From: Homarus americanus
Lineage: Eukaryota > Arthropoda > Malacostraca > Decapoda > Nephropidae
DNA: 64,000 bases
NCBI RefSeq assembly: GCF_018991925.1
Contig: NW_024735442.1
Span: forward strand, 460,001 to 524,000
Direction of reading: 5' to 3'
Shown here: piece after piece, positions 59,201 through 64,000 of the stretch
Numbering within the stretch: position 1 is the stretch's first letter
Layout of the letters: every line of letters starts with the position of its first letter
The notes under the pieces: model-generated
Databases searched by the model: none
Told to the model about the DNA's origin: nothing
The model's input: the letters and a program-made list of their open reading frames with translations, nothing else
Made by a program: the position numbers and the translations under genes

Positions 59201-61521
59201 CTAGTAGGGTTCCCAGCTGAGGAGCAGGTGCAAATGGAGGACCTAGTACAACAGAATGGTGGAATACTCACCACTCTTGATGACCAGCTGGCAACGCATG
59301 TGGTAAGTGTATTATAGGGCACTTTATTAAATTTGATCTACAAAGACTTAAAATTACATTAGCCGGTACTTTTACCCATTTAATCTTGTTGGTGGTTCCC
59401 AGTTGGCATCCAAAAAGTTAGTAGAGCAGCAAGAGTATATCCTGATAACTAGGAATTTTTATGAAACCTGAGATTAAAGAAAGCTTTTCTTTGTGGTTTC
59501 TTGTGGTACAGCTGTCATGTTTACAATCATAGGAACCTTGGCTGCTCCCAAAGACTCATCAGCCCCAGAACCCTAACCAGTCTTGAGAAGCTCTTTACAT
59601 GAGATTTGGTACAAAGATGCCTTATTAGTCGTACTGAAGAGAAGAGACAAATTTGGGATTCAAAGAAAGAAATCATTAATTATTTAAACATTTCAGACAA
59701 TATTTTCGGTTATTTGTTCATTCAGTTTTGATAGGCACTTGCATAAAGGTAACTTGTTCAAGCTTTTTTTAGAGTTCCATAGATGAACCTTTACCTTTGT
59801 TTATGAGTAATACATTAAAAACTGAACAGGGAAAGCATACTGTGTTCACTCACAAATAACTTTAGACGGGGTAATTTTTTATTCAAGAATTCTAAATGAT
59901 GATTATATTTTAGGATGTGCAATCAACATGAATCTAAAAATGAGTAGGAAAGAAATTTGATCATATCATTGTAAGGAACTTAAGTGGTCTTCACAACAAT
60001 CAGATTTTAGGGCTCTTGAATAACAAATTTATCTTGTATTTTATGATGTCTTCTCATAACTGTGTCATGGTGAAGATCTGAAGCTGTGAGGTGATCTCCC
60101 CCCCATCCCCCTTTTTTTGTCAGTTATACCGTAATTATTAAGTCATACTCCTTGTGTTATTAAAATATCTTATGGACTACCGTATAATTGTTTCCAACTG
60201 TTCTTCAGGTATTAGAAGATCAGACTATTACTGAGAAGCCCCCCGATTGTCCATCTAGAGCGCATGTTGTCAAGGCTGAATGGTTTTGGGCCTCAATTCA
60301 AATGGAAGCCTGCCCTGATGAGAAGCTTCACCTTTTTGAAGAAATGGTAAGAAAAGAATTTTTATATTTTACTCACACTTATATTGTTGTTGCCTTGACT
60401 TGACTAGATTTACTCTCTTAGTTTTCATATTTTTTAACGGCAACATTTGTGCCTGTGTATGTATATGTGACTTTTTCAATTGATTTTTATCTTTATATAC
60501 TAGTTTTGTTATAATTTATCCTACAAAAAACTTTATTAAACACACAGTAACTAAGATTTCCTCTCTCCAGAATATAAGCAATATCTTAAGTCCTCGTCAG
60601 ATGTTCTCATCACCAAACACACCAGGTTCACGAAGTCGTCGACGTAAACGCCTAAGAGAGACAGTGCAGCACCTCGCTCAAGATGATTCCCCATCTACCT
60701 TACCCTCTGCTCCTCCTGCAAGGTTGGATATATGTTTCTCTAATGTTAATCCTTGATATAAGTATATCTAGATATTCTTTCTTTTATATATAACATTAAG
60801 AGGTTTATGGGGATAAACATGCTGTGTGAGTGATAACTGAGGTGCTATATGAAGTGACACTTGTAGACCAGATACTACCGATATTTATAATTGCTATAGA
60901 AGGGGAACACCATAGGTGATCACATCTAGTAAGGTAGTTGGAATAAATGACAGCTAATGACAGAAGAGTTCTGTGTTGCTTTTTGATTCTGACCACCTTT
61001 CACCCTGACTTTCAGAGATCATTCACACTAAGTGTGACCAGAATATTTAGTAAATACCAGCCAAAGTTCAGTCATCCTGGTATTACAGAATTAACTGGCT
61101 TATGTAATTCAAACATTTATGAATAAAGAGAAACACTATAGCTTGACCTACCTAGAAGTTGTATTTATTGTGTAAGTTTGGCTCCAGATACATCATAATT
61201 AGGTCAAAACATGTTTTCTCCAGTAAGGATTAAATACCGGTACATTAGGTTGCTGTTTCATGTTGGTGAGTTCACTGGTTACAAAACAATTCATAATAAT
61301 ATACTTGTTTAAAAAAATACTGAATACTTATACTAAAAACAATCTTTAGGGTGGGTACTGGGTATGTTGTTATGTGTTAACTACAAGACTAAGTGTGTAT
61401 AGCCTATTGTATAGGTTCATTGATCACCTTCATTCAGTGATCCAAGTTTAGATTGTGTTCTTTTTGTTTTTATCTTTATTTTTATTACTATTAATGCTCC
61501 AGTGGTGCAAAAGGGAGACAG
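50207..61521 (+). CDS. Ect2: Ect2 (pebble) RhoGEF orthologue, 5' half of gene (runs off the window)
   Basis: Ect2 activates RhoA at the cell equator for cytokinesis and is nuclear in interphase. Exons: 50207-50243, 53373-53479, 53930-54060, 54749-54887, 57964-58173, 59159-59302, 60209-60346, 60571-60722 and a possible 61503-61521. They join in frame to 359 residues starting MAELTQPSMMLN. Residues 30-115 match the N-terminal cryptic BRCT, 116-205 BRCT1 and 209-292 BRCT2. Close matches to vertebrate ECT2 include LVFTGFRKKTEV (127-138), LVHYMGGSVK, VTHLLA, GEKYQYAV and EWFWASIQMEA (280-290). Thr130 (FTGF) and Lys172 (GEKY) align with the human pocket residues that bind phosphorylated centralspindlin. 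SRRRKRLRE (324-332) fits the basic nuclear-localisation segment and is preceded by S-P/T-P sites (309, 316, 319), possible CDK sites. The DH and PH domains are not in the window, so the gene must continue right of 64000. The start was chosen for its Kozak-like AAAATGG and correct phase. Confidence 0.94.
50244..53372. other. Ect2 intron 1
   Basis: 3.1 kb, AT-rich, with no exon or named repeat recognised. Many palindrome-like TACAGTACTGTA words (51830, 52630, 53200). Confidence 0.6.
53373..53479 (+). CDS. Ect2: Ect2 exon 2 (tandem NAGNAG acceptor)
   Basis: Acceptor TTTTCAGCAG: splicing after the first CAG (exon from 53373) gives Asn-Ala-Asp, after the second (53376) Asn-Asp. Then VTSVSQADGESGAD, RICLVGSLAHDVETLDAAK (first strand of the N-terminal BRCT). 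Donor AAG|GTATGA, phase 0 out. Confidence 0.9.
53930..54060 (+). CDS. Ect2: Ect2 exon 3
   Basis: Acceptor CTTTTCCAG. KFNVPVVTSETGLEFVSD, CTYFILADFENEEFEELN, KAGV plus AG; donor GTATGT. Rest of the N-terminal BRCT-like fold. Phase 0 in, 2 out. Confidence 0.92.
54749..54887 (+). CDS. Ect2: Ect2 exon 4 (start of BRCT1)
   Basis: Acceptor ATTTGCAG. LLGKPALIKYSESGIPVLT, RRPVFCHVMKDLN, LVFTGFRKKTEV; donor GTT|GTAAGT. Phase 2 in, 0 out. Confidence 0.95.
55078..56598. mobile_element. 1.5-kb inverted-repeat DNA transposon in Ect2 intron 4
   Basis: The left end GAGGCGCACAGCATTAGAAG is mirrored at the right end (complement GAGGCGCTCAGCATTAGAAC). The inverted repeats are about 33 bases with three mismatches. 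Both ends are flanked by AAAT (55074-55077 and 56599-56602), a 4-bp target duplication. Inside, 55650-55830 encodes an acidic Asp/Gly/Glu-rich peptide (SDFGGEFSDDYGDASATG), followed after a stop by KKRQDEWAQEVAM. This resembles the acidic N-terminus of some transposases, but no catalytic domain is seen. Superfamily not assigned. Confidence 0.8.
56599..57963. other. Ect2 intron 4, right part
   Basis: Directly after the transposon, 56603-56626 is a dense TACAGTACTGTACAGTACAG cluster. No exon. The rest shows no recognised element. Confidence 0.5.
57964..58173 (+). CDS. Ect2: Ect2 exon 5 (BRCT1 core)
   Basis: Acceptor TTTGTTACAG. SRLLKLVHYMGGSVKNEIK, ENVTHLLAYSSMGEKYQYAV, NIPVMGEDWVHAAWAHRDE; donor ATG|GTAAAT. 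Contains the Gly-Gly turn and the hydrophobic Trp (188) typical of BRCT domains. Phase 0 in and out. Confidence 0.96.
58174..59158. other. Ect2 intron 5
   Basis: No exon or named repeat recognised. Confidence 0.6.
59159..59302 (+). CDS. Ect2: Ect2 exon 6 (BRCT2, first half)
   Basis: Acceptor CTCCCAACAG. AKYKLKVFQNLRIVLVGFP, EEQVQMEDLVQQNGGILTT, DDQLATHV; donor GTG|GTAAGT. Phase 0 in and out. Confidence 0.95.
59303..60208. other. Ect2 intron 6
   Basis: No exon or named repeat recognised. Confidence 0.6.
60209..60346 (+). CDS. Ect2: Ect2 exon 7 (BRCT2, second half)
   Basis: Acceptor TGTTCTTCAG. VLEDQTITEKPPDC, AHVVKAEWFWASIQMEACPD, EKLHLFEEM; donor ATG|GTAAGA. The conserved Trp pair is at 281/283. 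Phase 0 in and out. Confidence 0.95.
60571..60722 (+). CDS. Ect2: Ect2 exon 8 (basic NLS segment)
   Basis: Acceptor CTCTCTCCAG. NISNILSPRQMFSSPNTPG, SRSRRRKRLRETVQHLAQ, DDSPSTLPSAPPA plus AG; donor GTTGGA. Phase 2 out. Confidence 0.93.
61503..61521 (+). CDS. Ect2: Possible 19-nt Ect2 microexon
   Basis: ATGCTCCAG | 19 bases | GTAAGT. With the phase-2 AG from exon 8 it gives SGAKGRQ and leaves phase 0. Strong splice signals and a fitting phase are the only evidence; the real next exon may lie beyond 64000. Confidence 0.4.
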
Positions 61522-62501
61522 GTAAGTTCTCCTTCTTATATTAGATGTTTGTGTCGCTATCACCAGAATGTATGTTAAATGATATGTTCTCACAATGTTT
61601 TGCTATATAGTACTGAATGTGTTGTAAGTTGCTTCAAATTTGTTAAGGTGCTGCTGGTGCTCATTTCTTTCCCCCTTCATATTAATAAACTCCATAACTT
61701 ATTTAAGGTACTTACAAATACATGAGTTATCCCTTTGGTTGCCTAGAGCTGAAGGAAATCCACAGTGGACAGACTTGTAGATGGTGTTGTGTTTTGCATT
61801 TTATTTCTCTACTGATAGTTCTTGATTGAATTTTTACATTTTAGAATAATAAATAACATTCTTAGTTTTATATATATCTGTACAGTATTGTCATTTTGGT
61901 GCATCGTCTAAATGCCACTAGTGCTTAACTGTTGTGTTTGATGTATCAACATTTTGCGGGTGTCACTTAACGCTACATAATTCACTTATCACCAATCTGT
62001 AAAGGGCAAAAATTTCTTATCTTGAATTATCATATCAGGAAGGCTGTTAGTCAATAATATGCAGTGGCCATATAAGATCTTTTAAAATTATAATGTAGGT
62101 TAAACAATAGTAGAAATTTTTTATTTATTTTTATATTATATTTTTTTCATTATAGTTTGTTGTAAGGCTTGCTAGACTTGTTCCATCACATGTACAGTAG
62201 TTAGGAATAGAGTACATATTGTTATATTTACTTTTTGTAAGTAGATTTAATTTATCAGAGAAAATTGTGTCAACTTATACAGGGTATTTATTTTTTGCAT
62301 TATGTAGTGTAAATCTTAAATGTGTTTTTAATGCGTATGAGAAGAGTAAGCTTCAGTACTGTACTGGTCATTGAGTCACAAGAAGGTGCATGTCAGCAGA
62401 GGATCCTTTTTATGAAAATAGGATTCAAGCATAGTACTGTTTACAGAATTCTGTAATACTGTAGAGAGTTAGTTTTTAATTACAGCATTGTAATTAATAT
62501 A
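61522..62501. other. Ect2 intron, AT-rich
   Basis: No exon recognised. Confidence 0.5.
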
Positions 62502-63320
62502 CAGGTATCCCTTGTTTAACGATAGGGGTTGAGTTCCTGAAAACCTTATGTTAAGGAAAGTTATCACTAAACGAGGGTGAACAATGGGTCAAACAACAGG
62601 GCTGTACACATTGAGGACTGTTCTACTACTAATAAATGTGTTCATTGTAAACGGTATTAATTTAATTGATTTATTTATTAACTTTAAGCTTCTTTATAAA
62701 CAATGTGGTTAAGAGCTAAGCAGTTTAGTGAGCACAAGATGGGGCTAATTCAAACAAATTTCAAGCAAATTTCATATTGCATCCATCAAAAGTGATAAAA
62801 AAATGCTATGATAGACAATAAAATTTATATATACAGTAGTAGATCATAAAATTAAATAGCATATATTATATGTAAAAAAAAAGGTTCCTTCCACACTCAA
62901 ACCACACAGTTCAGCCGGTCAGTCACCCAGCTGACTCAGAGACGTGTATATGCAATAACGTCTCATCGGGGGGAGGGAGTGCGGTGCCGGCGACGTAGTT
63001 AAAAGTATCCCGCTTCCTCCACATACACACCCATACTCTTCATTTTTCTTATTTTATAGATTTATATATTCTTTATTTCTAAGCCACATTAGAGTATAGT
63101 AATGATTTTTCAACAACTTTTATACTTTCATTGCATGTAACATTGGCAACCTACCATCTCACAGGTCATCTTATCCCCAGTTTCCCCCCTTCCCAGTACG
63201 TCAGACTATCGTTAAACTGAATTTTGATATAAGATTAAGCGAGTAAGTGTGTTACAAATTCTTTTTGATCACTAAAGCTAATTAACGTTACATGAATTAA
63301 CGCTAAACGAGGGATACCTG
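62502..63320. mobile_element. Tigger/pogo-type MITE (819 bp) in an Ect2 intron
   Basis: The left end CAGGTATCCCTTGTTTAACG is mirrored at the right (complement CAGGTATCCCTCGTTTAGCG), two mismatches in 20. TA flanks both ends (62500-62501, 63321-63322). CAG termini, TA targets and subterminal GTTCCTGAAAA/CTAAACGAGG words fit Tigger-like Tc1/mariner elements. No ORF of note inside, so it is non-autonomous. Confidence 0.88.
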
Positions 63321-63322
63321 TA

Positions 63323-64000
63323 CAGTTATTAAGGTAGAGCCAAAGATTAATTACTCATTTATTAATTACTGTGGTTCACAACCTTTAACCAGGCTGATTA
63401 TGTTTTTGTTTTTTATTGTGTTATGGATTGAATCATCAGAAGCTCAATTTCTAGAAGTTTTAAGGCACAATAAATTTTGTATGAAAAATCCAGGTTTGTT
63501 TAAGGGGGGTAAACCTGCTGGGTTTATGTTTTTAGGCAGTTCCATGAAATGTGCTTGAAGGATAGATATTTCATCAATAATTGATGCCAATAACTTTAAT
63601 TATTACATAACTTTTCTGGCCTTTATTTCACAGATGAATAAAACTATTTTTAATATTTATTGCTTCATTTAAAAAAAAATACATTGTGTTAAATAGTGTT
63701 TCAAGGCTCCTCTAGCAGTTTATGTATAATATGTAGCATTGACAAATACATGTACAGTTTAGTATGGTGTCCATGCTACATTGTAGAATGGTTTCAAGTG
63801 CTACATAATTTTTATTTTCACTCAGCTGGGATATCTGGTAATATTCAAGTACCCCAAATGATGGACTGGATGTCTTACTCATGATGATGGTAACACCCTG
63901 AAACTTGCCCTTCTAATAGTGTTATCTTTAAATGAGGTGTCTCTAGGGCAAGGTATACTGTATAAGGGAAATCCCTTCAACTCATAGCAAATCAGTCAGT
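63323..64000. other. Ect2 intron to window edge
   Basis: No exon supported. A TTCACTCAG|...|GTAACA segment at 63827-63890 has stops in the phase needed after exon 8 or the microexon. Confidence 0.5.

Noticed and set aside
63829..63890. Possible further Ect2 exon
   Set aside because: Has a TTCACTCAG acceptor, but phases 0 and 2 hit stops within 12 codons and the phase-1 peptide is unlike the ECT2 linker.

Overview
This is eukaryotic, animal-type DNA with intron-rich genes, GT-AG splice sites, non-LTR retrotransposons, tRNA-derived SINEs and cut-and-paste transposons. The extreme density of CA, CT, GATA and TA microsatellites and minisatellites, together with short runs of the arthropod-type telomere word TTAGG/CCTAA, suggests a crustacean, most likely a decapod. 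This is an inference from sequence character and not a species call. A run of 100 Ns at 15301-15400 is an assembly gap.

Layout: positions 1 to about 19 kb are accessory DNA with no gene I can support. They hold microsatellites, some ten minisatellites, a small foldback element and a SINE. From 19 to 26 kb there are more repeats, a second SINE, LINE debris and a possible first coding exon (19138-19170). From 26.5 to 45.6 kb lies a plus-strand gene of at least ten coding exons (core 30819-45582) whose splice phases agree throughout. It encodes about 506 residues, or roughly 551 with the candidate 5' exons. I do not recognise the family, but the protein reads as four diverged copies of one alpha/beta-like module and ends in Cys-Val-Ile-Leu, a CaaX prenylation box. 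Its introns carry a 5'-truncated CR1/jockey-like LINE interrupted by a Tigger-type DNA transposon, a BED-finger transposase relic and several LINE tails.

From 45.6 to 50.2 kb is intergenic: a 27-bp minisatellite that begins just after the stop codon, RT relics and long TA tracts. From 50207 to the right edge lies the 5' half of an Ect2 (pebble) orthologue: eight clear coding exons plus one possible 19-nt microexon. They encode the N-terminal BRCT region and a basic nuclear-localisation segment; the DH-PH RhoGEF half must lie beyond 64000. Ect2 introns carry a 1.5-kb inverted-repeat transposon with a 4-bp target duplication and an 819-bp Tigger/pogo-type MITE with a TA target.

The two genes are on the same strand, about 4.6 kb apart. 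Nothing in the sequence ties their functions together. The most novel item is the four-module CaaX protein with a duplicated 5' exon. Most remaining long open frames are translations of simple repeats and were not annotated.
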